In this document: in pieces, positions 1 through 8,922 of the stretch
Layout of the letters: each line of letters begins with the position of its first letter
Position numbering within the stretch: position 1 is the first letter of the stretch
From: an uncultured Bacteroides sp.
GTDB taxonomy: Bacteria > Bacteroidota > Bacteroidia > Bacteroidales > Bacteroidaceae
NCBI RefSeq assembly: GCF_963676325.1
Contig: NZ_OY781098.1
Location: forward strand, 20,136 to 84,135
DNA: 64,000 nucleotides
Direction of reading: 5' to 3'
Notes under the pieces: model-generated
Seen by the model: the letters and a program-made list of their open reading frames with translations, nothing else
The model's database searches: none
What the model was told of the DNA's origin: nothing
Translations under genes and position numbers: made by a program

Positions 1-1110
1 ATAGCTGTTGCACAGACAGGTACAGGTAAAACTGCGGCCTTTTTGCTCCCTATTATAAATAAACTTTCCATAGAGAAACACCCTGAAGATTCGATAAACT
101 GCATCATTATGTCTCCTACTCGTGAGCTGGCTCTGCAAATTGATCAGCAAATGGAAGGCTTTTCATACTTCATGCCTGTTTCAAGTGTAGCAGTATATGG
201 CGGTAGTGATGGCGTTATGTTTGAGCAACAAAGAAAAGGACTGTCATTAGGAGCTGATGTTGTAATAGCTACTCCTGGTCGTCTTTTGAGCCATTTAAGT
301 TTAGGATACGTAGATCTTTCAAAGGTTTCATATTTTGTGCTTGATGAAGCTGATCGTATGCTCGATATGGGATTTTATGATGATATTATGCAGGTAGTCA
401 AACAAATGCCAAAAGAGCGTCAGACTATTATGTTCTCTGCAACAATGCCTGCTAATATTCAGAAACTAGCAAACAATATATTAAACAATCCTGTAGAGAT
501 AAAGCTTGCAGTTTCAAAACCTGCAGAAAAAATTGTTCAGGCTGCATACGTTTGCTATGAAAATCAGAAAATAAACATCATTCAAAGTCTTTTTTTACAA
601 GAAGTACCCGAAAAGGTTATCATATTTGCTTCTTCAAAACTTAAGGTTAAAGAAGTGACCAAAGCTTTGAAAAGATTAAAGCTTGAGGTAGGCGAAATGC
701 ATTCCGATCTGGATCAGCCACAACGCGAATTCATAATGCGTGAATTTAAAAATGGCCGGATCAATATATTAGTTGCTACAGATATTGTTTCCCGTGGTAT
801 CGATATTGATGACATCCGCTTAGTTATAAATTATGATGTACCTCATGATAGCGAAGATTATGTTCACAGAATAGGTCGTACTGCTCGTGCAAACAACGAT
901 GGTGTAGCCATTACTTTTGTTAATGAGAAAGAGCAGACTGCGTTTAAGTCAATTGAAAAATTCCTGGAAAAAGACATTTATAAAATTCCGGTTCCTGAAG
1001 AATTGGGAGAAACTCCTGAATATAATCCTCGTTCACATAGTGGTGGCCATGGTGGAAATTTCAAAGGAAAAAAGAAATTTTCAGGTAAAAAGAAAGAAAA
1101 TAAGGATTAG
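1..1110 (+). CDS. DEAD-box ATP-dependent RNA helicase (5' end outside window)
   Basis: This is the C-terminal part of an RNA helicase that unwinds RNA duplexes using ATP. The reading frame is open from base 1, so the true start lies upstream. Visible motifs in order: motif I AQTGTGKT at bases 10-33, motif Ia PTRELA, the DEAD box at 343-354, SAT (motif III), then the second RecA-like domain with ARDIVSRGID-type and HRIGRTAR (motif VI) signatures. The protein ends in a Gly/Lys-rich basic tail, common in cold-shock or ribosome-biogenesis helicases of the RhlE/CsdA type. A strong hairpin lies about 100 bp after the stop. Family assignment is secure; the exact paralogue is not. Confidence 0.93.
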   Translation: MAVAQTGTGKTAAFLLPIINKLSIEKHPEDSINCIIMSPTRELALQIDQQMEGFSYFMPVSSVAVYGGSDGVMFEQQRKGLSLGADVVIATPGRLLSHLSLGYVDLSKVSYFVLDEADRMLDMGFYDDIMQVVKQMPKERQTIMFSATMPANIQKLANNILNNPVEIKLAVSKPAEKIVQAAYVCYENQKINIIQSLFLQEVPEKVIIFASSKLKVKEVTKALKRLKLEVGEMHSDLDQPQREFIMREFKNGRINILVATDIVSRGIDIDDIRLVINYDVPHDSEDYVHRIGRTARANNDGVAITFVNEKEQTAFKSIEKFLEKDIYKIPVPEELGETPEYNPRSHSGGHGGNFKGKKKFSGKKKENKD

Positions 1111-1213
1111 ATTTTGTTTACCAGGATAGGCTGATAGAAGATTTGGATCTTTCAGATTGATTGGTAAAAAGATAAATCGTGCTATTATAATTTATAAAAT
1201 AACTTTCTACAAA

Positions 1214-1267
1214 TAAAAGATCCTTGAATTGAAAGATGGAATCCATCAGCAATTCAAGGATCTTTTA
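1214..1267. terminator. Bidirectional terminator between convergent genes
   Basis: An 18-bp perfect inverted repeat (1214-1231 and 1250-1267) ends in A-runs and T-runs on both sides. The loop contains a second small hairpin (GATGGA/TCCATC). It sits between the helicase gene (+) and the convergent gene ending at 1297 (-). Confidence 0.85.
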
Positions 1268-1296
1268 TTGTATCATTTTTATCAGTAACTAACTTT

Positions 1297-1641
1297 CTAT
1301 AATTCTTCAATCCCTGTTTCTTCCAGAATACCCAAAGTTGATAAATTTATTGAGCTAAAAAAATAAATATAAATAGAATCATCAGAATTTATTCTAGAAT
1401 AATATTTATTTAAAAAGGAATGGATTCCCTCTCCTACTGCTTCTCTTAACTCTCTTCTTATTTCGTAAAGATCAATCTTCTGAGAAGACAAAAATATTAC
1501 TCCAGGCATCCATGAGACAGATTCAATCTCTTCTTCTAATGGAAAGAAGCGGATTAACCGTCTGTTCTCTATTTCTATTACCTGCTTTTTATATATTTTA
1601 TCAGGAGAAAGAATCAGAAAATGAGAAGCTAAGCGTTTCAT
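1297..1641 (-). CDS. Conserved hypothetical protein, last gene of the ileS cluster
   Basis: A 114-residue soluble protein whose family I do not recognise. It has no signal peptide or membrane segment; it is rich in Glu/Ile and contains a central SWMPGVIFLSS segment. Its ATG overlaps the stop of the upstream DUF4296 gene by 4 bp (ATGA), which implies translational coupling in the ileS-dksA-lspA-DUF4296 operon. The beginning faintly resembles the N-terminal beta-strands of amidohydrolase-like proteins, but there are no metal-binding His motifs, so no function is proposed. Confidence 0.7.
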   Translation of the reverse strand: MKRLASHFLILSPDKIYKKQVIEIENRRLIRFFPLEEEIESVSWMPGVIFLSSQKIDLYEIRRELREAVGEGIHSFLNKYYSRINSDDSIYIYFFSSINLSTLGILEETGIEEL

Positions 1642-2654
1642 TTTCTGGTTCCTTGAGGTTGCTGATTCTGTTGGCTATTAATAAGACGTTCCTCGTTGCT
1701 TTTAACGCGTACGCTTCTACGGCGAGGACCAGATATTCTTATGTCATTCCTAATCAAACTATCATGACCAACTTGCTTTGTCTCTTGTATTACTCCCTGC
1801 TTTTTCACTGAATCTTTTTTCACTGAATCAGGTTTGCTTACAGGAGAAGGCTTTACAAAATAAGTACTACCGTTACTCTTAATATGTAATCTTGTCATTG
1901 ATATTTTGTCAACAATTAAAGCATCTTGTGGATAATGGCTCAACTGATTATAATATACAAAACCTTTAATTGCTCTAATTTTGTTGCTAGATTCATTTTG
2001 TATCCGTATATTATATTGTCCTGAATAAGTAATAGGTCTGGAATCAGAGATCACAGAATCATTCACATATTCAACATTCATTGACATAAATGCTTCCTGA
2101 GGATGTTCTTTTGCAGAAATAAAGGTACATCGAATAGACCATAACAAAATATCACGTTCTCTATAATTACTATCAGGATAAATAGTAAAGTAGAATTTGT
2201 TTGAAACAGCTGCTTTAGTTAGTTTGAATATTTTCTGTTTGTGCCATACATTTACAGTATCACCTGTTTCCGATTGCTGTTGTTCATCATCACTACTTGA
2301 AGCAATTAAATTCTTAATATCCTCTTTCTGAGAACTTAATCTTTTATTTACTCTTTCGTATATTTTTGCAAAGTCCTCTGTATTACGTGAATACCATGCT
2401 AATGAATGATCAAATGCTTCTTCGGTTATGCCGTTTTTCTTAAAAACATAATCTAAATAGAGAGCTTGTTTATAACGTTCCTCTGGTGGCAGATTTTCAC
2501 TCATTGCTTTAGCTATATGATAATCAACCAAAACGTCTTCCATATTACCTTTTGAAAGTACATCATCAGGCATTTTCTTCTTACAAGCGGAAAAACCGAT
2601 GCAAAAAGCAACTACAAACCCTATAAAATATTTATTTAGTTTGTTCTTGTTCAT
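1638..2654 (-). CDS. DUF4296 domain-containing lipoprotein
   Basis: The start is placed at ATG 2654 because the protein then begins with a lipoprotein signal peptide: MNKNKL, a hydrophobic stretch, then the lipobox IGFSAC. An upstream in-frame ATG at 2693 would bury this signal. The mature N-terminal half (about residues 20-120) matches the Bacteroidota DUF4296 pattern with the VLVDYHIAKAM motif. The rest is a beta-rich region and a basic, low-complexity C-terminus. It overlaps the end of lspA by 23 bp. It is likely anchored in the envelope and processed by the signal peptidase encoded just upstream; its function is unknown. Confidence 0.82.
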   Translation of the reverse strand: MNKNKLNKYFIGFVVAFCIGFSACKKKMPDDVLSKGNMEDVLVDYHIAKAMSENLPPEERYKQALYLDYVFKKNGITEEAFDHSLAWYSRNTEDFAKIYERVNKRLSSQKEDIKNLIASSSDDEQQQSETGDTVNVWHKQKIFKLTKAAVSNKFYFTIYPDSNYRERDILLWSIRCTFISAKEHPQEAFMSMNVEYVNDSVISDSRPITYSGQYNIRIQNESSNKIRAIKGFVYYNQLSHYPQDALIVDKISMTRLHIKSNGSTYFVKPSPVSKPDSVKKDSVKKQGVIQETKQVGHDSLIRNDIRISGPRRRSVRVKSNEERLINSQQNQQPQGTRK

Positions 2655-3309
2655 CTTTATTGATTGCTTCTTTTTTAGTAAGATGACCTTCATTCAGATA
2701 TTTACTATAAAAGAGAAGAAGAGCAATAATACCACAACTAATTGAAGCGTCTGCAAAATTAAAAATAGGACTGAAAAATATAAAATGGTTTCCACCTACA
2801 ATAGGTATCCAGCTTGGCCATGTTGTATCAATGATAGGGAAATAAAACATATCCACTACTTTACCATATAACAAGGAAGAATATCCTCCACCTTCAGGCA
2901 TAAATGTTGCCAAAGAAGAATTTAAATAACCTTCCGGAACACTTGGCCCAAAAATCACTCCATAAAGTACACTGTCAATTATATTACCTAAAGCACCTGC
3001 TAAAATCATTGAAAGACAAACAATATAGCCTGTTTTCAGATTCTTCTTAACAACCTTGGTAATATAATAACCAATTAATGCAACAGCAATGATTCGGAAT
3101 GAAGTGAGAAATAGCTTTCCGAATAATTCCATTCCGAAAGCCATTCCGTTATTTTCAGTAAAATAAATGTAAAACCAATTCCCGCAAACACGAATATTCT
3201 CATGTAAATACATTCCTGTTTTAACCAGGACCTTTATAATTTGGTCTATTACAAGTACAGAAAGTATAATAAGGACAGATAACTGTCCTTTTGTAATTTT
3301 TATCTTCAT
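2632..3309 (-). CDS. lspA: Lipoprotein signal peptidase (signal peptidase II)
   Basis: An inner-membrane aspartyl protease that cleaves prolipoproteins before the lipid-modified Cys. It has four predicted membrane segments. Family motifs are visible: ENNGMAFG (residues 52-59), GALGNIIDS with catalytic Asp112, and FNFADASIS with catalytic Asp187. At 225 residues it is longer than the E. coli enzyme (164). The extra length is a loop between the two Asp motifs (about residues 120-150), as usual in Bacteroidota. Its ATG directly abuts the stop of the DksA-like gene. Confidence 0.95.
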   Translation of the reverse strand: MKIKITKGQLSVLIILSVLVIDQIIKVLVKTGMYLHENIRVCGNWFYIYFTENNGMAFGMELFGKLFLTSFRIIAVALIGYYITKVVKKNLKTGYIVCLSMILAGALGNIIDSVLYGVIFGPSVPEGYLNSSLATFMPEGGGYSSLLYGKVVDMFYFPIIDTTWPSWIPIVGGNHFIFFSPIFNFADASISCGIIALLLFYSKYLNEGHLTKKEAINKDEQEQTK

Positions 3310-3690
3310 TTATTTTTTTCCGTCATTTTTAGCTTCAATGCTCAATGTAGCATGAGGCACAGCTCGCAATCGTTCTGCAGGAATCAGTTTCCCTGTTTCA
3401 CGACAAATACCGTATGTTTTATTTTCAATACGTACCAAGGCAGCCTGAAGACTTTGAATGAATTTTTGCTGTCTTAATGCCAATCGACCTACTTCTTCTT
3501 TTGATAGCGTATTAGCTCCTTCTTCCAATACTTTGTAAGTTGGAGATGTATCAATGATATCATTGCCATCCTGATTCATGATGCTTAATTTAAGCTGGTC
3601 ATAATCTTTCTGAGCTTTTTCAAGTTTCTCATTTATAATGCCGCGGAATTCGTCTAGTTCCACATCAGAATATCTCGTTTTTTCTGCCAT
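3310..3690 (-). CDS. DksA/TraR-family protein with degenerate zinc finger
   Basis: A 126-residue relative of DksA, which binds RNA polymerase through its secondary channel and modulates transcription during the stringent response. The N-terminal coiled-coil (about residues 10-85) and the C-terminal globular region are recognisable from YGICRETGKLIPAERLRAVP. Only one of the four zinc-binding Cys of canonical DksA remains (YGIC); the other three positions are Thr, Leu/Ser and Ala. It lies between ileS and lspA with no room for a promoter on the lspA side, so the genes are probably co-transcribed. Direct RNA polymerase binding is inferred from the family. Confidence 0.88.
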   Translation of the reverse strand: MAEKTRYSDVELDEFRGIINEKLEKAQKDYDQLKLSIMNQDGNDIIDTSPTYKVLEEGANTLSKEEVGRLALRQQKFIQSLQAALVRIENKTYGICRETGKLIPAERLRAVPHATLSIEAKNDGKK

Positions 3691-3714
3691 AGTTACAATT
3701 TCTTTAAAGTTATA

Positions 3715-6700
3715 TTATTCTTTTACTATATTCACAAATAAAGAGAAATCATCAAAATTCAATTCTGTACTATCCTTTACTTCATCGGCTAATGTAAGGG
3801 AATTAGATAATACTTGGTTACAAATATAAGAATTATATTCATTTACCGCATCATCTGTCTGTGCATTTTTAGATAGAGTAATTTTTATTTTATCTGTAAT
3901 TTCAAATCCACTTGATTTGCGGATATTTTGAATACGATTAACCAGCTCACGGGCTATACCTTCCTTACGAAGATCTTCAGTGATGGTAACCTCAAGAGCA
4001 ACAGTTAGTTTTCCTTCATTAGCTACTAACCATCCTGGGATGTCTTCACTAAAGATTTCTACATCTGTAGCTTCAAGAATAGCTTCGCTACCGTCAATAA
4101 TTAATGTATACTTACCATTTTTCTCAAGTTCGGCGATTGCGCTTTGTGGCATTTCTGCAACCTGAGCGGCAACAGCTTTCATCTGTTTCCCGAATTTTGG
4201 GCCCAATTTCTTGAAATCACATTTTACTTTTTTCACCAATACACCAGCAGTTTCATCTACAAACTTGATATCCTTCACGTTTACCTCATTCATAATAAGT
4301 GATTTCACTGCTTCGATATGAGCTTTTTGCTCTTGGTCTACTACCGGAATCATGATACATTGAAGTGGCTGACGAACTTTAATACTTACTTTGCGGCGTA
4401 ATGCCAATACCATAGAAGTAACATCCTGAGCCATTTGCATTCTTGCTTCCAGATCTCTGTCTATTAGATTTGAATCAAATTCAGGGAACTTAGCTAGGTG
4501 AACAGAAACAACGTTATCGCGTCCGGTTGCGTTGATTAAGTCTGTATATAAACGATCCGCATAGAACGGAGCGATTGGCGACATTAATTTAGCAACTGCT
4601 TCCAGGCAAGTATATAATGTTTGATAAGCCGAAAGCTTATCCTGAGTATATTCACCACCCCAGAAACGTTTACGGTTCAAGCGGACGTACCAGTTAGACA
4701 GATTGTCATTTACAAAGTCAGAGATTAAACGACCTGCTTTTGTGGGTTCGTATTCATTATAGCAAGTATCAACTTCCTTAATCAAGGAGTTGAGTACAGA
4801 CAATATCCATCGGTCAATCTCAGGGCGTTCGTTTACCGGAATATCTGCTTCCTGATATGCAAAGTTATCTACGTTTGCATACAGAGAGAAGAATGAGTAA
4901 GTATTATATAATGTACCAAAGAACTTACGGCGAACTTCTTCAATACCTTCTACGTCAAATTTTAGGTTATCCCATGGAGAAGAATTGGTAATCATGTACC
5001 AACGTAAAGGATCCGATCCGTATTTCTCAATAGTAGAGAATGGATCTACAGCGTTACCCAAACGTTTAGACATCTTGTTTCCGTTCTTATCCAACACCAA
5101 TCCATTAGATATTACAGCTTTGTAAGCTACATTATCAAATATCATTGATGCAATTGCATGAAGAGTAAAGAACCATCCACGAGTCTGGTCCACACCTTCG
5201 GCAATGAAATCAGCAGGATATACTTCACGATTATCCAGAATTTCCTTGTTTTCGAAAGGATAATGGATCTGAGCGTAAGGCATTGCGCCAGAATCGAACC
5301 ATACGTCGATCAAGTCGCTTTCACGTTTCATTGGTTTGCCATCTTCCGATACCAAGATAATATCATCCACATACGGACGGTGCAAGTCAATCTTGTCATA
5401 ATTCTCTTTAGAATATACGCCAGCCTCAAATCCCTTATAAGGATTCTCTTTCATGAATCCGGCTTTGATAGATTTCTCTATTTCATTATATAGTTGCTCT
5501 ACAGATTCAATGCAGATTTCGGCAGCGTTATCTTCAGAACGCCAGATCGGAAGCGGAGTTCCCCAGTAACGAGAACGGCTCAGGTTCCAGTCATTCAGAT
5601 TCTCCAACCATTTTCCAAAACGACCTGTTCCGGTAGATTCCGGTTTCCAGTTTATTGTTTTGTTAAGTTCTATCATACGTTCCTTGCAAGCAGTAGATTT
5701 GATAAACCAGCTATCTAATGGATAGTAAAGTACAGGTTTATCAGTACGCCAGCAGTGAGGATAGTTGTGTACATGCTTTTCAATCTTGAAAGCAAGGTTG
5801 GCAGCCTTCATCATCATACAGATGCTTACATCCAAAGTTTCATCTTTTTCTGTAAGCTTAGGATCGTAGTCATTCTTCACAAAACGGCCAGCATATTCAC
5901 TATATAATTCTACGTTAACCTTCTCTTTTACAAATTCTTCATCAAGTACATCTAAAGTATAGAATTTACCTGTTAAGTCCACCATTGGGCGAAGCTCGCC
6001 TTTCTTGTTTACCAGTTGCAATGGAGGAACTCCGGCAGCTTTCGCTACACGCGCATCGTCCGCACCAAAGGTTGGAGCAATATGTACAATACCCGTACCA
6101 TCTTCCGTAGTAACATAATCACCAGGGATAACACGGAAAGCACCTTCGCCCGGATTCACCCAAGGTATCAGTTGTTCGTATTCCATGCCTACAAGGTCGG
6201 CACCTTTATATTCTGCAATAACTTTAAATGGAACCAGCTTGTCGCCTACTTTGTAATCTTCCAGATTCAGTTCAGCAGCTTTAGGGTTAAAGTGTGCATT
6301 AACCAAATCCTTTGCTAATACTACTGTGATAGGTTCGCCAGTATAAGTATTGAAAGACTGAACAGCTACATAAGATATGTTTGGTCCTACACAAAGTGCA
6401 GTATTTGAAGGCAAAGTCCATGGAGTGGTTGTCCATGCTATAAAATAAGGATTACCCCAGGCAGCCATTTCCGGTTTCGGATTCTTCATCTTAAACTGAG
6501 CTACCACAGTAGTATCTTTCACGTCGCGGTAACATCCCGGCTGATTTAACTCGTGAGAGCTAAGTCCGGTTCCTGCAGCAGGAGAATATGGTTGAATGGT
6601 ATATCCTTTATACAGTAATCCTTTTTTGTATAGTTGCTTTAAAAGCCACCAAAGAGTTTCAATATAACGGTTGTCATAAGTGATATAAGGATCTTTCATA

Positions 6701-7134
6701 TCCACCCAATATCCCATTTTGTGAGTCAAATCTTCCCACTCCTTAGTATACTTCATTACGTCTTTACGACATGCAGCATTATATTCGGCTACAGTAATTG
6801 ATTTTCCAATATCCTCTTTTGTAATACCTAAAGCTTTCTCAACGCCTAGTTCAACAGGTAGTCCGTGCGTATCCCATCCGGCTTTACGCATCACCTGAAA
6901 ACCTTTCATTGTTTTATAGCGACAGAAAATATCCTTAATAGAACGAGCCATTACGTGGTGAATACCCGGCATACCATTAGCCGATGGAGGTCCTTCAAAA
7001 AACACAAATGAAGGACAGCCTTCACGTTCTGTCATACTTTTGGCGAAAACTCCGTTTTCATCCCATTTCTTTAGTACATCTTTGTTCACCTGCGAGAGGT
7101 CAAACTGAGAATATTCAGTAAATCTCTTACTCAT
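3715..7134 (-). CDS. ileS: Isoleucyl-tRNA synthetase with GxHH signature
   Basis: Charges tRNA-Ile with isoleucine. It is 1139 residues, the long (IleRS2/eukaryote-like) form. The class I catalytic signature normally reads HxGH, but here residues 57-60 are Gly-Ile-His-His (codons 6955-6966) inside PSANGMPGIHHVMAR. The second signature KMSKR is intact at 687-691. The editing domain lies between, and a tRNA anticodon-binding domain follows (about residues 790-950). The C-terminal extension lacks an obvious Cys-cluster zinc finger. A TAnnTTTG -7 element lies upstream at 7173-7180. It heads the operon that continues into the DksA-like gene and lspA. Confidence 0.97.
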   Translation of the reverse strand: MSKRFTEYSQFDLSQVNKDVLKKWDENGVFAKSMTEREGCPSFVFFEGPPSANGMPGIHHVMARSIKDIFCRYKTMKGFQVMRKAGWDTHGLPVELGVEKALGITKEDIGKSITVAEYNAACRKDVMKYTKEWEDLTHKMGYWVDMKDPYITYDNRYIETLWWLLKQLYKKGLLYKGYTIQPYSPAAGTGLSSHELNQPGCYRDVKDTTVVAQFKMKNPKPEMAAWGNPYFIAWTTTPWTLPSNTALCVGPNISYVAVQSFNTYTGEPITVVLAKDLVNAHFNPKAAELNLEDYKVGDKLVPFKVIAEYKGADLVGMEYEQLIPWVNPGEGAFRVIPGDYVTTEDGTGIVHIAPTFGADDARVAKAAGVPPLQLVNKKGELRPMVDLTGKFYTLDVLDEEFVKEKVNVELYSEYAGRFVKNDYDPKLTEKDETLDVSICMMMKAANLAFKIEKHVHNYPHCWRTDKPVLYYPLDSWFIKSTACKERMIELNKTINWKPESTGTGRFGKWLENLNDWNLSRSRYWGTPLPIWRSEDNAAEICIESVEQLYNEIEKSIKAGFMKENPYKGFEAGVYSKENYDKIDLHRPYVDDIILVSEDGKPMKRESDLIDVWFDSGAMPYAQIHYPFENKEILDNREVYPADFIAEGVDQTRGWFFTLHAIASMIFDNVAYKAVISNGLVLDKNGNKMSKRLGNAVDPFSTIEKYGSDPLRWYMITNSSPWDNLKFDVEGIEEVRRKFFGTLYNTYSFFSLYANVDNFAYQEADIPVNERPEIDRWILSVLNSLIKEVDTCYNEYEPTKAGRLISDFVNDNLSNWYVRLNRKRFWGGEYTQDKLSAYQTLYTCLEAVAKLMSPIAPFYADRLYTDLINATGRDNVVSVHLAKFPEFDSNLIDRDLEARMQMAQDVTSMVLALRRKVSIKVRQPLQCIMIPVVDQEQKAHIEAVKSLIMNEVNVKDIKFVDETAGVLVKKVKCDFKKLGPKFGKQMKAVAAQVAEMPQSAIAELEKNGKYTLIIDGSEAILEATDVEIFSEDIPGWLVANEGKLTVALEVTITEDLRKEGIARELVNRIQNIRKSSGFEITDKIKITLSKNAQTDDAVNEYNSYICNQVLSNSLTLADEVKDSTELNFDDFSLFVNIVKE

Positions 7135-7172
7135 ATTTTATGCTTTTTTCTAATCTTCTGAAAAATAAAGTG

Positions 7173-7180
7173 CAAATTTA
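7173..7180 (-). promoter_or_regulatory. Promoter -7 element for ileS
   Basis: TAAATTTG on the minus strand matches the Bacteroides -7 consensus TAnnTTTG, about 40 bp before the ileS ATG. No convincing -33 TTTG was identified. Confidence 0.6.
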
Positions 7181-7482
7181 CAAAAAAAAGACTAGATAGA
7201 AACTTTTATATAATATTTTTAGGGGAACAATCGTTAAGTAGACGGAATATTATAATGCGATCAGTTTTTTCTTTCTAGTTTCCAGCATAAATCGGCTTTT
7301 TACATACCACTTCATTATTTTCTGATATTAATTTAAATGCCAGAACATAGAATTTATGAATTAAAGAATATTTTCTCATTAAAGCTTTAAATTTATAGCT
7401 ATTTTACGTTCTTATTTATAGAGCATTATTTTTTTTATTAAAACTTAGTTCTCAGCAAAATACAAACTTAATACAACTTATA

Positions 7483-7504
7483 ATAGTGAACAAATGTTCA
7501 TTAT
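7483..7504. promoter_or_regulatory. Candidate operator palindrome
   Basis: Two 11-bp arms (AATAGTGAACA and TGTTCATTATT, one mismatch) flank AA. The palindrome ends about 15 bp before the -7 element of the DUF134-nifX operon, so it covers the -33 region, where a repressor or activator would act. The binding protein is unknown; the DUF134 protein itself is one possibility. Confidence 0.45.
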
Positions 7505-7518
7505 TAAACTAATTATAT

Positions 7519-7526
7519 TACCTTTG
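7519..7526 (+). promoter_or_regulatory. Promoter -7 element for DUF134-nifX operon
   Basis: TACCTTTG matches TAnnTTTG exactly and lies 18 bp before the ATG at 7545. Confidence 0.65.
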
Positions 7527-7544
7527 CTTAAATAATAAAAAAGA

Positions 7545-7940
7545 ATGGCACGCACCAAGAAAAACAGGCTTATACAAATGGCACCAAATTTCAATGGATT
7601 CAAGCCACAGGGATTACATCATAAATGTAGCTCCCAGGTTCTGATTAACTTTGAAGAATATGAAGCATTGAAACTTTGTGATTATGAACTGTATACACAA
7701 GCCGAGGCAGCAACTTTAATGAATGTTTCCCGACCTACGTTTACCCGGATATATGAAAGCGTACGTAGAAAGGTTGCAAAAGCATTTATTGAAGGCAGTC
7801 AGATTGTTTTTGATGGAGGTAATGTAGATGTGGTTCGTTGGTATAGGTGCAGTGAATGCGATATATCGTTCACTCTGACAGATGAATTAAATCAGCATTG
7901 TCCACTATGCAAAAGTAAATCAATAACCTTAAATAGTTAG
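7545..7940 (+). CDS. DUF134 (UPF0251) family DNA-binding protein
   Basis: A 131-residue putative regulator. Residues about 35-85 form a sigma-70 region 4-like helix-turn-helix (EYEALKLCDYELYTQAEAA then NVSRPTFTRIYESVRRKVA). The C-terminus carries two CxxC pairs (YRCSEC and HCPLC) that could bind a metal or a cluster. The family is often found beside NifB/NifX-type proteins, as here: the next gene begins 4 bp after the stop. It probably controls this small operon, possibly through the palindrome in its own promoter; that is inference. Confidence 0.88.
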   Translation: MARTKKNRLIQMAPNFNGFKPQGLHHKCSSQVLINFEEYEALKLCDYELYTQAEAATLMNVSRPTFTRIYESVRRKVAKAFIEGSQIVFDGGNVDVVRWYRCSECDISFTLTDELNQHCPLCKSKSITLNS

Positions 7941-7944
7941 AACC

Positions 7945-8262
7945 ATGATTATAGCAATATCTGCAAACAAAGATAATATGAAGTCACTTGTATCACAGCA
8001 TTTTGGTCGGTGTGAATGGTTTTGCCTGTACAACACAGAAAGTAAGGAGTATTCATTTATAGAGAATCCATTACAGAACCAACAGGAAAATGCAGGCCAT
8101 GATGTTGCCGAGCTATTGATCAATCGAGGAGTTAATACTGTGATTGCAGGGCGTTTTGGCTCGAAAGTGATGGCTAAATTCATTAAACTGAATATTCAGA
8201 TGATTATTCCCGAATCACCCAAAACAATAATAAAGATTATAAACCAATTAAAATTAGAATAA
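7945..8262 (+). CDS. NifX/NifB-type dinitrogenase iron-molybdenum cofactor family protein
   Basis: A 105-residue single-domain member of the Fe-Mo cofactor biosynthesis family, small carriers of Fe-S or Mo-containing clusters. It has the usual N-terminal strand, the HFGRCEWFCLY segment, the NAGHDVAELLINRGVNTVIAGRFG motif and a C-terminal Ile-rich helix. No nif structural genes are in the window, so a role in nitrogen fixation is not supported; a metal-cluster storage or sensing role is more likely. It is the second gene of the DUF134 operon. Confidence 0.88.
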   Translation: MIIAISANKDNMKSLVSQHFGRCEWFCLYNTESKEYSFIENPLQNQQENAGHDVAELLINRGVNTVIAGRFGSKVMAKFIKLNIQMIIPESPKTIIKIINQLKLE

Positions 8263-8263
8263 A

Positions 8264-8641
8264 ATGAAGATTGCTGTACCAACAAGAGCATACGTCGTTG
8301 ATGATCACTTTGGTCATTGCGAAGCCTATACTATATTTACAATAGGTGAAAACAAGAATATTGAAAAGATTGAGTCGTTACCATCTCCTCAGGGCTGTGG
8401 ATGCAAAAGTAATATAGCCTCTGATCTGCAACAAATTGGAGTAAAAGTAATGCTTGCCGGCAATATGGGCAATGGAGCATTAAATGTTTTGACTAATCAT
8501 GGCATAAAAGTGTATAGAGGCTGTTCCGGTGATGTTACAGCGCTTGTCAATAAGTTTTTATCCGAAGGTATTAATGACTCCGGTGAAAGTTGTCATCATC
8601 ATGATCACGAAGGAGCTGACCATCAATGTAGTCACAACTAA
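8264..8641 (+). CDS. NifX/NifB-type protein with His-rich tail
   Basis: A 125-residue paralogue of the preceding gene, starting 1 bp after its stop. The fold motifs HFGHCEAYTIF and GVKVMLAGNMGNGALNVL are clear. It differs by a CGCKSN segment (residues 46-51) and a C-terminal metal-binding-like tail (GESCHHHDHEGADHQCSHN) with seven His in about 20 residues. Both features suggest metal handling. A strong terminator follows at 8677, closing the three-gene operon. Confidence 0.88.
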   Translation: MKIAVPTRAYVVDDHFGHCEAYTIFTIGENKNIEKIESLPSPQGCGCKSNIASDLQQIGVKVMLAGNMGNGALNVLTNHGIKVYRGCSGDVTALVNKFLSEGINDSGESCHHHDHEGADHQCSHN

Positions 8642-8676
8642 TACAATTTTATAAGCGATATCCTATCGTTCAAAAG

Positions 8677-8720
8677 AACAAGGCTTCATTATCTTTTAAA
8701 GGATAGTGAAGCCTTGTTTT
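8677..8720 (+). terminator. Terminator of DUF134-nifX operon
   Basis: Inverted repeat AACAAGGCTTCATTATC / GATAGTGAAGCCTTGTT with a short loop, followed by TTTTGT. Confidence 0.85.
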
Positions 8721-8922
8721 GTATAACTCTATAAACATAAGATTTAATTTGTACGATTGAATAGAATAATATAGCTTGATAATGATTTGCAATGGCAATA
8801 AATGTTGCGCCTATTTATTTCATAGAGGAAAATGAAGAGTTTGTAAAACCCTTTACTTTGCCAATTTGTTATTTAAAGATAAATAATAGGCTACACTTTA
8901 TTACCTCTTCACACCAATTATT

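Larger units (their letters stand above)
7135..7544. other. Divergent intergenic region, AT-rich
   Basis: About 410 bp without a gene between divergent ileS and the DUF134 gene. It holds the two promoters annotated separately and the TGAACA-N2-TGTTCA palindrome near 7487. The middle (about 7190-7480) is very AT-rich, and I see no ORF or stable hairpin in it. Confidence 0.6.
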
